From Magnaporthiopsis rhizophila (lineage: Eukaryota > Ascomycota > Sordariomycetes > Magnaporthales > Magnaporthaceae): a stretch of DNA of 64,000 nucleotides. Positions 36,461-47,615 of this stretch are shown in pieces; position 1 is the first letter of the stretch, and every line of letters begins with the position of its first letter. The translations under genes and the position numbers were made by a program. Location of the stretch: positions 113,532 to 177,531 of the forward strand of contig PYSS01000084.1 in assembly GCA_003049465.1 (NCBI GenBank). The letters are read 5' to 3'. The notes below the pieces were generated by a model. That model was not told where the DNA came from. It did not search any database and saw only the letters and a list, made by a program, of their open reading frames with translations.

Positions 36461-36970
36461 CCTTTAATTTTTACCAGTATCGGAAAAGGGTGCCACCGGA
36501 AAAAATTAGTATATGCACAGTCCATAAACCTCCGCCACCATTAAAGGGGGTATTAGCTCCAATAGTATATATTATATATATATAAAAAAGGAAAAAAATA
36601 CGGCTTTTGCGCTGCATTAATGCTTGGGAAAAAACCAATAAAATAAGTATTAAATAAAGCAAAAAAAAACAAATTAAACGGTGTATTTGGTATTCCTAAG
36701 AGATAAAAATTACGGCTAAAATTAACGAGTTATTTACCCTTATTGTATCAATTTGATATGGATCCCCCTTTTTTATATCCGGCGGCCGGCCTCGAGCGGG
36801 ATTAAGGGTCATATATGGTTTATAGGGCCGCACGTTTACGGGACAGGTTAACCTGGTTAAATAGGTACTTTTAGCGGGTTTAAAGTTATATTTATTAGGC
36901 TTTTTATTAGGGCCAGGGAGCCCCTGGCACGGATCCATAAATAGAAAAATAAGCAGTTGTTAAAATTAGT
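36461..36970. other. Transition from RIP-mutated DNA to the gene island
   Basis: No gene is recognised. It is AT-rich up to about 36,680, then mixed. A GC-rich palindrome-like stretch GGGCCAGGGAGCCCCTGGC lies at about 36,910-36,930. The short reading frames on the minus strand (36471-36662, 36696-36938) have no recognisable similarity. It may be the 5' flank of the Harbinger element. Confidence 0.4.
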
Positions 36971-37124
36971 ATGGAAAAAACAAAAAACAGCTATACCCTG
37001 GGACAGGCCCTCAGATTTGGCTGCCTAATTAGGAAGGCACTTACTTTTTTTTTCCTCTTCTTCGTCACAAACATAAGAAACCCTAACCCATGCACCTTAA
37101 AGAACCTCCCCGAACTTCTTGAGC

Positions 37125-37140
37125 GCTCTATATATTCCCT
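37125..37140 (+). promoter_or_regulatory. Possible TATA box of the ankyrin gene
   Basis: CTCTATATATTCCC lies about 70 bp before the chosen ATG and is followed by a pyrimidine-rich stretch typical of a fungal transcription start. Inferred from sequence and spacing only. Confidence 0.35.
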
Positions 37141-37201
37141 CTACTCTGGTCCGAAAATTTTCTACATTCCAGACTTTGCATCTCCCACTCCCCCACACGC
37201 A

Positions 37202-39433
37202 ATGGCCTCCCACGACGATACCACCACCTCCTCTCCGCAAGAGAGGCTGGCTGCCTCCCCGCGCCGACCACCACTCTCTAACCTCGAACGACTGTTGCCA
37301 GAGTTGATGATGATGGTGCTCTATGAGACCGATTTGGGCCTCGCCGACCTCTCCCGCCTCGCCAGCACCAGCTGGGTCCTCTATGGGCAGGTCCTGCTGA
37401 GGCTTTTAGCCTCGGATGAGCTCAAGAACAAGGCCATGCAACGGGCTTTGGCCAGGAACATCTGCAGCTTGGTGGACAAGATCGTACTTTACGGCGGGCC
37501 CGTCAGCACTGTGGTGAGTCGGGCAGAGTGGACTTCCCAGGGGACCAGATGGCCAGGAACAGGCCGGACGGTCTTGACTCTGGGTCTTGCCGCCAGGCAA
37601 GGAAGCTTCCGCGCTTTCAAGCGCTTGATCGAGCTCGGCGCTCGCGTGGACTGCCCGGAGATCGACATTTACGCCTCGCGCTCCTTGGTCTCGTCGATCG
37701 TTCAGCCGTCTTCCTCCACCTTCCTCAAGATCTTCCTCGATGGCCCAGGTGACCGAGCAACCAGCGACCTCGAGACTTCCAGCGAAAACCCGCCACTCGT
37801 CTCTCAGCTGCCCCAGTATCAGCTCGACGCGATGCTGTACCACGTGGCCGAGATGCAAAACTACAAATGCTCCGCCTGGACCGCCTCCTCCTGTGTCGAC
37901 TTCGCCAAGAGGCTCATCACCGCCGGTGCCGATCCCAATCCCTCCTGGGTCCTCCTCGAAGACCCCAAGCTTAACCGGGCGCGCCGTAGATGTCGCCGTC
38001 GCGGGATTTTCCTACCCACACTCTCGGCTGCCATCATATCACGGTCTGTCGATCTCGTCCGTCTCCTGCTAGAGAGTGGCGCCAGTGTGGAAGCGCTGGA
38101 CCAGAAGTTCTTCACCGTGTCCAACAGCGAGGGGCGCTATCCGGGCATACGAGATGGCGGGAGTCCCGATCCGTTGCCGCATGAGAAGAAGACTACTCGC
38201 CGCCCAGGCCTCGCGAACCATGGTCCCTTGTTTGCAGTGGCATATGCCTTGGCCGACAGCCTCTCCAAAACCGACGATGCTTCGGAGCGTGCCAAAGACT
38301 TGCAAAAGCTCGCTGAGATCCCGACATGTGTCTCAAGAGGGGAGCCAAGGTCGACGTCAGTCTGCCCATGCAGGTGGACTGGGCCATGCGCTATCGCACA
38401 CCGCTAATGCTCTACCTGGCCGCGGTGAGGGACTGGAAGCCATGCCCCGGTAGCCAGCCAGGCTCAGACGCCATACAGAGGCTCCAGTATCTGATTGGGA
38501 TTGGTGCACGCCCGGTTGTGGTTGATGACAAAAACACCGGCAAGACCCTGCCTCGGATGGCCATGTTCAATGCTGGTCACATTCCGCTCCGGGCTACCAG
38601 ATAGGAGCCGTGACCCCACGGAGATTCTGATGGGACGTGGGACCTCGGCTGCGCAAGCTCTTTTGGAGGCTTGGCGTCCGCTCGGCTCAGCACTGCCCTT
38701 ACTTGTCAACCCTCTCAAGATCCTTCTGGAACCCATGGGCTTGCAGACAGACGGCATCCGCCCCGTCGACTTGCTGGCCAGCTACAGATATGCTGCCACA
38801 GACCGCACAGTCGCCCCGGAACAGCAGGGACCGGCCGACGCTGCTGGTGCGACGGAGTGTGCCGACCAGGTGATCTCGGCCTGGAACTCCATCCTGACGG
38901 GAGTCATCCGGCACCTGAGCCCCTCGGACCTCGACATGCTCCTCGCCGACTACGTCTTCCTCAAGGCGACCTGTGACCGCCGACCCCACGACGGCAGGTG
39001 CTGCCGGACCGGCAACTCGGCCGACGGCGGGCTCACGCGCGCGACGATCCGACGGCTGATCGCCGCTGGGGCCGACATCAACCACGCCATCGGCGAGCGC
39101 GGGCCGACGCCGCTGCAGAACGTCTGCTTCTGGCTCGTGGGGATCAGGGGCCGCGCCGGGATCCGGTGGGAGAACAACTTCCCCGGCCCCATCGGCCTGA
39201 CGGCCGAGAGGGCGCGGCTGTTCCGCTTCCTGGTTGACAAGTGCGGCGCCGACCCCGCGACCAGGTGTCACGGCTGGACGCTCCCGGCGATCCTGGCCTC
39301 GGACCTGGAGGAGAAGACGGGCTCGGTTGGCCGGGCGGCCGAGGAGTACGGGCGGCTGGTTGGGTTCGGCTGGAACGCGCCCGGCTCTGGAAATGGGCGG
39401 CCGTGGCTTGTGGGAGACGCCGATCACCAGTAG
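37202..39433 (+). CDS. F-box-like/ankyrin-repeat protein, two frameshifts
   Basis: Ankyrin repeats are protein-binding modules and F-box-like segments recruit SCF ubiquitin ligases; no partner can be named here. The start is the Met at 37202 because sequence before it lacks coding character and a TATA-like box lies upstream. Residues about 27-70 (NLERLLPELMMMVL...LADLSRLASTS) resemble a fungal F-box. Ankyrin-like units follow: LAARQGSFRAFKRLIELGA (about 129-147), KRLITAGADPNPS, SVDLVRLLLESGASVEALD, and after the shifts RRLIAAGADINHA and LFRFLVDKCGADP. The frame changes near 38,317 (consistent with one lost base) and back near 38,590 (one gained base). No plausible intron explains either. Unshifted, it would be about 743 residues. 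It is either a recent pseudogene or has sequencing errors. Confidence 0.75.
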
Positions 39434-40358
39434 CCCGAGGTGATCCGGAGGAGGCAGGGGATCCCGGCCACTGGCAGCCTTTTTTTTTTTTTTTCTTTTG
39501 TGTCGTATCTCCCCTGAACTGTCGTCCTACTTGCACACCATTTGTAATTATAATTGTTCACATTCAGACAGTGTAAACTACTTTATTATTGCTGTACAAT
39601 TGCGAATCTCGCCAATGTCGAAGCCTGGATGCCGGCGTGGTGTCTAAGGCACGCGCCTGGCTGACGCCATGCCGATTTGTGGGGTGCAGTTTGGAGGCCA
39701 CCAAGGCGACCGGTTCCAGGCACGGGCCAAGCCGTTGGTGCTGATGGAAGCAAGAGGTCGCCATTCCGGTCGTTTGGGAGGCCTAAGACCGTCAAAACAG
39801 GCCGACCCATGGATCGCGGTACAACTCCAGATTTCCCCTCTTTCTCTACTTCTTTCTTTTCCCCACCAAGCGTGTGCGTTCGACCCGTTCTTTGCGGAAC
39901 CAACACCACAGCCACCGCAGCACCGCCGACCCAAACAGGCAACCGCCAAAGCAATTGAGCCTCGCGACCCTCGGTGACCCAGTCAGCTGCGGCGCTCACC
40001 TGTTGCGTCTTTTCGCTCTCGTATAAGGGTCGGCCGTGTCGCAGAAGCAGTATTTAGCCACGACGATGGCCGTGGCCATGGCCTCGACCCCGCGAGCGCC
40101 TTGAGGCGGCCCTGATGACAGGAAGAAACGCCTCCCTCCCAGATGTGGTGATGTATCCCGCGCGGCTATATGGGTGTGACAGCCATCACTGTTCTGTGTC
40201 AAGAATACCCTTATTGCGTCGTCCATCTTGTTCTCCTGGCTAACTGCTCGACCCGAAAACGACATCACAACGACAGCGCCGACCCATCGACAGTCCCCTG
40301 CCTGTTCAGCATCTCACTACCATCATCCACCAGCCCCCGCAGCCTCGGCCTCCTAACA
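39434..40358. other. Intergenic region, upstream of the five-exon gene
   Basis: A T-run at about 39,480-39,496 lies just after the ankyrin gene, probably in its 3' UTR. The rest has GC-rich non-coding character. The overlapping reading frames on both strands (for example 39586-39999 minus) show no recognisable domains and are taken as chance. Confidence 0.5.
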
Positions 40359-41902
40359 ATGGCCTCCCCGTCTTTCGCGAGAGGGATCACATTCCCGACT
40401 CTCTTCACGCGGTACAACCACGAGACCACGGAAACCATGGATCCGGTAGAGACAGACTCTGCCGAGTTCGCATGTGTAAGTTCTCCGCTCCGCGATACCT
40501 TTCCCCTCTCTTCCTTGCCTATAATTGACCTCGCGTAAACACCTTGCAGCTCACCTCGATCGCTCGCCTTGGGCTCGTGACGCTGGAGGGCACGCGTGGA
40601 CGAGAGGCGCTCGAGAGGGTCGGACACTTCGTGCTGGAACAGTGGCAGCAGGCCGGGCGGATGGACTGCGACGCGGACCCGAGCAAGATGCGCGAATACG
40701 TCGACCACTTCCTCGAGCGGGTGCGCGACGGGTTCCCCTCCATCGTGGTCGACTCGTCCATCGAGAACCGATATAGCCTCCCCATCACGTCGCGGGCGTT
40801 CACCACGGAGGCCTGTGAGGGAGCCTGGGATGGAGACAGGACCAACTTCGTCCCCGGCACGGCCATGACTATTGCGATCAACGCCGAGGTGAGCAAGACA
40901 TCATGTTTTCTGTATCGTCTAATTACCCCTGGTGTTGCCCACTTGAGCCTGGGATCCTTTGAACGAGCGAATCGCCTCGAGCAACAGACTGACAAGGTTA
41001 ATTACGTCGACCGCCTCTATAGAGATTCCGCCGCATGGTCACCCTGTTCCAGCGCTTCCAGAACCAAAAGGCCGGAGAAGCAGACGACCAAAAGGCATAT
41101 ATGGACTATATCACCTTCCAGTTCATCCTCGGGGCGAGGATCGCATACGACCTCTGCCAGGCCTTCGTCGTCCTTCTGGCTGGCAACCAGCGCGGAGAAG
41201 ATTTTATCTACCCGAGACCCAGGATCGACCGCAGGCGCATGGAGAGGCACGATCTGCAGGAGATGCTGCTGGGCGGCGAGCCGGGACGGTATCTGCAGCA
41301 CCTCCTCTACGGTGGATATCTCGAAGTCTTTGGGGACCCGGAGCGCCAGCCCGCTCAGGTAATTTCTTTTTTGATCATCTACTCCCAATCACTGAATCCA
41401 TGCATGAACGACAAGGTCATGTTCTGACGTTTGCTTTTTGCATGATATCCACAACCACAGCCCGGTTTCATCCACGTAGTCAACCGTGTCAACCTGGCGA
41501 GCGTGGTCAGCTCTGACGCCATCACGGGCCAGATATGGTGCACAGGAGAGAGTAAGCAGGGAAAAAAAGCCCCTCCCCCCGCGACACCATTTAGATACGG
41601 AGACTGATAGCTCTCGATGTTTGCTGGTACGCACAGATGGGCAGTTCCCGCTCGGAACCGAGGGGTGCGCCCTATCTCTGACCGACGGGGAGAACAGGGT
41701 GTGGAACGACAAGGTCATCAAGATGGCCTACGACAACCATACAACGAGGCCGGAGATCAGAAGCATCACGCCCGAGACGAAGCATCTGATGCGGGAGCTC
41801 CTCGCCCACCGAAACGGCGCTGCGTTCCGTGTTGCGGAGCTGGACATGCGCTGGGTCGCCACCCAGCCCGGGCGCCTTGTCCGTGCCGACCGGATCCAAT
41901 GA
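40359..41902 (+). CDS. Hypothetical protein, five exons (382 aa)
   Basis: I do not recognise this protein. Exons: 40359-40475, 40550-40888, 41023-41358, 41461-41551, 41637-41902. All introns are GT-AG (74, 134, 102 and 85 bp), donors GTAAGT, GTGAGC, GTAATT, GTAAGC, with CTGAC/CTGAT branch-like sites in the second and fourth. The phases join to one 1,149-bp frame ending TGA. There is no signal peptide or membrane segment. The protein is acidic/polar with a central hydrophobic stretch, residues about 189-207 (LGARIAYDLCQAFVVLLAG). That stretch and the following GG-EPGRYLQHLLYGG faintly recall zincin-type metallopeptidase-like proteins (HExxH then GEAG), but the His ligands are absent, so this is speculation. 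Nothing in the neighbours suggests a pathway. Confidence 0.85.
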
Positions 41903-41967
41903 ATAATCAGGGGTCGATGATGGGCGGGCCCGTGTACCATAGCTTGGAAGCTTCAGGGTTTTGTCTC

Positions 41968-42078
41968 TTTGTTCAGAGTTTGGGGCTGTGTTCTTTGCTC
42001 TCCTTCTTGGCGTTTGGGGCGGTTTGTTCAGAGTTTGGGGGCTGTGTTCTTTGGTCTTCGGCTTGGCGTTTGGGGCGG
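41968..42078. repeat. Tandem duplication of a 55-bp G/T-rich unit
   Basis: Copy 1 is 41968-42022 and copy 2 is 42023-42078. Both begin TTTGTTCAGAGTTTGGGG and end GGCGTTTGGGGCGG, with a one-base length difference and a few substitutions. It lies in the probable 3' UTR of the five-exon gene. Confidence 0.85.
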
Positions 42079-42766
42079 TCTGTCTGCTTTGTGATGTCTG
42101 TTGCTAGGCTTTTTGGTTTGGAATTTTCGTCTCTGGGCTTGGCTGTTCTAGAAGGTGATAAAATGGCGGGGTTGGGCTGTATTTTTATGGGGCTTTCCTT
42201 GCAGCAAGATCAATTAAATTGTCGCTAGACCGCAAGACCGACGACCCTAGATCAGATTAAGTGGGCCGCTTTGCGTCCGAGGGCCGAGGGAATCAGAAGA
42301 GCCTGGGGAACTGAGCTCGGCGATCAAATGCTGCCATCATCGAACAAAGTGATCCATTGTGTGTCATAATCTCGTCCAGGATAAAATTGACCAATTTTTG
42401 TTCCTAATCAAACCATCCAGCCCTCGTGCACGAGAGAACACACTTGCTAGCAACCCGGGCGTAGCTGCTGCAAGTAAACCCCCGCGGTGGGACAGCTGTC
42501 ACGCCCTGTCTCCTGCCTGCCATGGTCGAGTGTGGGGTCCCCAACTCGTAACTCCCTTAACTCCTCGTAAACCGAGCCTAAAACCCGACCGAAAAACGCC
42601 AAGCCAATGCGGACCAAAGGAAAAGATGCACGACGCTGCAGGCGACAGTCACCCCATCACACGCCACGCATGATGCTAAACAAGATGCATGCGGGGTGGT
42701 GGTGAGTCGCACTAAGCCATTTCCTCTTGAAGGAGAAAAAAACACCAAGAACAGAAGAAGCATCCC
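42079..42766. other. Convergent intergenic region
   Basis: This lies between the 3' ends of the five-exon gene and the small minus-strand gene. I see no gene. It should contain both 3' UTRs. Confidence 0.5.
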
Positions 42767-43196
42767 TCAGCGACGCTGCTGCGACTCGTAGACGCGGACA
42801 GCTTGCTCCAGCGACTCGAGCGAGTCCCGGTCGCCGTAGGCCGACATCAGCTCCTCGTTCCTGCGCCACCGCTCGGCCTCGGCCTCTGCGCCGCCGCTGG
42901 GTCGGCCGGAGGCCGTCTTCTCTGAAGCCTGGGACTGGCGGTAGAGCGACACGCCGTAGCCGATTCCCGCGAGTGCGATGGCTGGTGGGATTCTACAAAG
43001 AGGAAAAAAAAAATTTGTTAGTTTTCGTAAGAAACGTAGACAGGGGGCTATAAAAATATATATGGGGATTGAGAAGACGGTGTGGGCGGACATACAGCTT
43101 GGCGGCCCTCGGCGCCTTGGGTGCCTGCAGGTACGGCAGGTATGGAGGGAAAACCCTCGAGCTCGTGGCGAACCGCCTGGTCGATTGCTGGGCCAT
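42767..43196 (-). CDS. Small, probably mitochondrial membrane protein (108 aa)
   Basis: Two exons: 43196-43096 and 42992-42767. The 103-bp intron has donor GTATGT, branch CTAAC and acceptor TTTGTAG, and the split codon CT|A gives Leu34. The N-terminus (MAQQSTRRFATSSRVF) is basic and hydroxylated without acids, as in mitochondrial targeting sequences. A single membrane segment follows at residues 35-51 (IPPAIALAGIGYGVSL). The C-terminal half is charged (ERWRRNEEL...DSLESLEQAV), probably helical. An inner-membrane or assembly-factor role is possible, but I do not recognise the family. The ATG at 43196 was chosen because it gives the targeting signal; an upstream in-frame ATG exists at 43274. 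Confidence 0.78.
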
Positions 43197-44496
43197 TGTT
43201 GCAAAGTGATCGTGTTGTGTGCCTGCGAGCAATGTGCGAGCAAAGGTATCGTGTTCGCTTCTTTCGAGGAGCAAACGGCGTTCTTGTTATAGGTTGAAGG
43301 TATTCTTGGTAGGGTCGTGATGCCGAGAAAGATCTGGCCAGGGCCGAGGAGGCGGAGTTTCTTTTTTAGGGCGTTGTGGATAAGGTAAAGGCGTCAGAGT
43401 CACAGGAGTCGATCGATCATGCCCTTGGACGCCTGTTCCTGGGGAGACGAAAAAAAAAATAAAAAAAAAATAGATTTAGTACCCGACCAGTCAGTGCAAA
43501 GCGTATCTTGGCGTCATCGTCGATCAACGAAAGATGGGGTGCCCTTTTTTTACTTTGAAGATTCGGGATGGAGGCGGGAAACCCAAGGTATTTAAAATTG
43601 TGCCGGGCCAGGGTCAAGGGGGAAAGCTAACCCGGTAGTGCCTCCTTTCATGCGCGCGCGATGGCTGCGGCAGAGGTGGTTGCAAGCTGGGACAATCCCA
43701 GGCCCGGTGCGGGTCCCGCGCCCGCCTAGATGGGGTGGCCTGTTTATGGCGAATCGTGGGGTGAGGCCTTGGAGAAAAGGCACGACTCTGCCCACGCCAC
43801 TTCAGCCGACCCCGCCCTGCAGCCAGCCAACGGGGAGGCATTCGTGGCGGTGGGAAAACTTCCAGGTTACCTCTCGACGTGAAGCCAGACGAGAGCCTTT
43901 TTGTTCCCCTTGATTTTTTTTCTTTCTCCAAGCGCCTAACTTTACACACTTATTTAGACCTGCGCCGGCTAGACATTAGTAGCCAGCGATCCAAACTGGC
44001 GTTGGCCCAACGTTGAACGTCGAAAAGATTGACCTACCGCCTAGACGGCGTCGCCCCGACCAACTGCCGCTGGACCAGGTTTGGGACGTGCCACTGCCGC
44101 ACATGCACGCCACTGCAGCACGGTTGCAGTCCAAGCACTCAATATCGATGGGACCATCCAAATGGTAGACACCCAGCCGGCGCCCGCCTGCTTATGGCCG
44201 CCCCACTACAACCTTAGCAGCCGGTCGGCCGACTGAAGGCCGAAATAGGCCGAGGAAATACAGACGATCCAATGGCATCTCATCTGGTCGCATGTGTTTA
44301 TGCGGAAAGGAGAACTCATGTATCATTGCGCGGAACAGGCCGAGATCTGATGCAGAACAAGCCAGCAAAAAACGGCCGTTTTCTGTGGCTTCGGTCAAAC
44401 AAACCTCGCGGTGTTATGGCACCACCCAAGCATCTATCTGCACATACCCTCCCTATGCCTTATGTACACCCATATCATATCCGTTCATGTCCTGGC
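43197..44496. other. Intergenic region with A-runs
   Basis: It contains the promoter of the small mitochondrial gene and the 3' UTR of the dehydrogenase gene. A-rich runs lie at about 43,449-43,470. The overlapping reading frames (43614-43949 minus and others) are Pro/Arg-rich, without domains, and are taken as chance in GC-rich DNA. Confidence 0.5.
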
Positions 44497-46026
44497 CTAT
44501 TTGCCTAGGCCCGCACCCCCCGAGATCACGTAGACCTCGCCCGTGGTGTCGCTCGTCATGAACATCCTGCCCTTGGCGTCGAGGGCGAGCCCGAGGGGCC
44601 GGACGCAGCCGTTGGGGCAGACGGTGTTGTTGCCGTTGCTCATGATGATGGTGCCCGGATCCGCCGCGTCGGCGGCCTCGACCGGCTGCCCGTCGGCGCC
44701 GAGCTCGATGCGCACGACGCGGTACCCGTCGGGCGGCGAGCGGTTCCAGCTGCCGTGGAACGAGATGAAGGCGTACCTGCCGTCGGCCGTGAACTTGATG
44801 TCGAGCGGCGCCGTGTGGGCCGGGAAGCTGAGCCGCGCCGGCAGGAACTTTTGCTGGCACGCCGCGTCCAGCGCCGCCGCGTCCGCGCCCGCCGGCACGT
44901 CGATGGCGATCTGCGAGCCCACGCGGAGCGCCGCGTTGGACAGCGTGTCCATCCTCCGGGCCGTGACGCACGTCGGGTAGCCAAAGTTGCCGCCCAGGAG
45001 CTTGTTGCCGGGCTCGATTTTTCCGTGGAAGTTCAGCTCCTCGGCCGGGTTGTCGTTGTGCACCTGAGCGCCAAAGCGCTGCATGTTGTCGATGGAGTTG
45101 TCAACCGACCACTGTGCGCGTTTGGCGTAGGTGAAAATTAGCCGTCGTTCGGTTCCACCACCAGCACCACCACCACCACTACAAGCGTGGTGTTGCATAT
45201 TTTTATATAGTTCCCCCTTTTTTTACTTGGGTCACTTACGAATTCGCCCTTGACAATGTTCTCGCCAAACGCGACTGTGTTGCGCACGCCCATCGCCAAA
45301 AGACCTCCGCCTGTGGCGTGTGGCTGGGCCTTCTGGGCGATCTCCGAGATGTTGAAGTAGCGGATGACGCTGCGGCCAGTCTCCGCCTTGGCAGCATCAA
45401 CGTCGATGTTGCCCAACGAGCCGCGATGGACGAGCAGTAGGTCCGGGTTCGCGTGAGACACCCAGAGTGACCTGGCATAGTGTCCGCTTGTGCCAGGGTT
45501 TTTGAGGTCGGTGACGACCAGTTTGCGGTTGGACGCCGTGCCCACGATGGCGTCGTACTCGTACTGGAACACGCCATGCCCCCCGGACACATAGAGGTGC
45601 TTGCTGTCTGGGGACAGCGCGATGCCGTGGTTGAGCTGGGGGGGTGCAAAGACCGGTCAGCGTGGTGGTTAGACGTCACACGCCACCGCTTCCCTTCCAA
45701 CCAAGTCGTTTCGACCAACATACCTCCTTGTCGTCAATGAGCTGCTTGCTCGACTGGACGCACACGCTCCCGCCGGACTCGGTCAGCTTGACGTGACGCA
45801 CGCCGGCACCGCCCGACTCGACGACGAGCAGGTTGCCCTGGCTGTCGGTTGCGATGCCGCGGGGCTTCGAGAGGCCGTTCATGATGAGTTGGGAGGAGTA
45901 GCCCTCGCTCATGCGGATATCGAATCGGGTCGGGGGTGTGCTCTGGCACGACTGGGCAAGCGACTGCCCGGCCAGGAGCACGGCCGCAACGAGGCCGGAG
46001 CCACGGGTCCAGCTCACAGGGGCCAT
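44497..46026 (-). CDS. Secreted PQQ-dependent sorbosone/pyranose dehydrogenase-like (AA12 type), 437 aa
   Basis: Exons 46026-45724, 45635-45240 and 45111-44497; introns of 88 bp (GTATGT, branch CTGAC) and 128 bp (GTAAGT), both phase 0. Residues 1 to about 25 are a signal peptide (VAAVLLAGQSLAQS), so the enzyme is secreted. The rest fits the six-bladed propeller of the soluble quinoprotein glucose/sorbosone dehydrogenase family: KPRGIATDSQGNLLVVE (54-70), LNHGIALSPD (102-111), PAEELNFHG (255-263), GNFGYPTC (274-281) and the hallmark FHGSWNR (341-347). Fungal members oxidise sugars such as L-fucose or 2-keto-D-glucose, using pyrroloquinoline quinone and calcium, and can pass electrons to lytic polysaccharide monooxygenases. 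No cytochrome or cellulose-binding domain is present. The substrate is not predictable from sequence. It is divergent from the sulfotransferase-like gene. Confidence 0.9.
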
Positions 46027-47615
46027 GGCGACGTTGTTTGTCGCGCTGACCTCGAGGTCTAACTTGTGTCAAGAACTAGGCTTGAGGCCTGGAGCTGTCG
46101 GAAAAGAGCGTTGGTGCAGCTGAGGGCCGACCGATGACGAAGACGAGCGAGAAGCAGTCGGCTGCGGGACGCTGCCCCTTTAAAGATATTTTGTTTTTTT
46201 TCCCCTTAAGGGGCCAAATTTTAAGTTCTCCCGCATCTGGCACCTATAATCCTGGGAGGGTGTATTATACTGCGTACCGTATTAACTCAAAGTTAGGGCA
46301 AGGTTGGTCTCTCCATTCAAGCCAGGGGGCGAAGACGCGGGCGTCTGCTCAGACCAGGAAAATCGCCGAGATCACGACGCGCTTGGCACGTCCTGCCTCC
46401 ACCCATTACTCGTGCGCGTTAAAGCACCCGCGCTAGTAAGGGCGGCAATGCCGTTTGCCCAGCCCTCCGATCCGATGGGCACTGCGGACGGCGCGAATGC
46501 ATTATGCATGCTGCGCAGCAGCCCACCAGATGGCATTTCTTTCGCCGCAATTCCGCGTACCAAGGGAGGAATGACCGCTCTGCGATGTCTTGTTGCGTGT
46601 GTGGACTCGGTACCCATATCGCTCCAGGCACGGCCCAGGACTAGCCGCGGTGGCCGGGGTCGGAGTGGGAACCTATGGCCGCCTGGGGAGTCATCGCGCC
46701 GGCTTGGCGCGACGGAAACAAGAAGGTTGCATCCAGGCCCCAGAGCCGTCAGGGCCCGAGCCTGGAGGCGAGCGGGGGTTGCCGAGAAACCCGAGATGAT
46801 GCCGCAATCTGCTCCGACTTGGCCGAGACCCCCGTTTTCGGGTGGTTAACGTCTCGTCCCGGCGCGCACGGATTTTGGGTATGGGGTCCATTCAGGGCTT
46901 TTGAGTTGCGCACAGATACAAATTGGATGGTGATGAAAAGTAAGCCCTCGAAAGCCTTGTGAGGCGGTCAAGGACCGCAGACATACCAACCCCCAGGCCG
47001 CTCGCAGGGAGCGTGAACATGCGGTTTCCGTCTGCGTAGCGAGGAGTGCGTGCTGCCGCCCTGGGCCTCTGTTTAGGCGGTGAAGGTCTGCACCGAAGGG
47101 ATTCGTGCTGTGGGTAAAAAAGTTGCTCTCAACCGGTCTGGATTTCTAGATATACCAATGTTGGTCTTTTTGCAACCTTGACCAGCTCGCTGGCTCCCCC
47201 GGATCCAACCTCTGTATGAGCGGTTGGAGCAAATAGCACGGATATGATGACGCAATACACCGATGACGCGGGCACCCGGCCCGGAACCACTGGGACCCAA
47301 TGGAGCGAGATATTATCCGCTCCAGGTTTGTCCACACGTGACACGGCTATCGGCGTGCCTCCGGGTACCTGTACCTACCGGCTATGCATCTGGGCGGCAC
47401 TGACCTTCAAATAGGTAGGTGTACCTAGCCAGAACTGGAAGCTGTAAACTCAGGACGAATCATCCGGGCAGAGACCAAACATGTGCCCAGCGATTACCCG
47501 CATTTTGGCTGAAGATATGGTCAGCGGCGAAATTCCTCTCCTTCTCCTCTGCTCAGTTCCAAGCTTTCAATCCCATAGCCTGCCCGCGCCAACTCGCCTT
47601 TCCCATCTTCCAGCC
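46027..47615. other. Divergent intergenic region
   Basis: This 1.6-kb region holds the 5' regions of the dehydrogenase (minus) and sulfotransferase-like (plus) genes. The frames in it (for example 46304-46849 plus) are Arg/Pro/Ala-rich and lack domains; no further gene is supported. Confidence 0.5.
46202..46213. promoter_or_regulatory. Perfect palindrome CCCCTTAAGGGG
   Basis: It lies 176 bp upstream of the dehydrogenase start. Each half is a CCCCT/AGGGG core, the stress-response element bound by Msn2/4-type zinc-finger factors in yeast and relatives. The functional role here is inference. Confidence 0.35.

Noticed and set aside
36900..36940. GGCACGGATCC near the gene island as an end of the solo-LTR family
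   Set aside because: Only about a dozen bases agree with the 13609 end and the expected GTAACA terminus is not there.
37406..37858. 150-codon minus-strand frame opposite the ankyrin gene
   Set aside because: Shadow of the plus-strand coding sequence; the plus strand has the ankyrin pattern.
38699..39427. 242-codon minus-strand frame opposite the ankyrin gene
   Set aside because: Arg/Pro/Gly-rich, no domain, fully overlapping coding DNA of high GC; chance frame.
39586..39999. 137-codon minus-strand frame between the ankyrin and five-exon genes
   Set aside because: Low-complexity composition and several overlapping alternatives; nothing supports translation.
46304..46849. 181-codon frame in the divergent intergenic region
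   Set aside because: No recognisable domain, biased composition expected by chance in GC-rich DNA, and no conserved start context.
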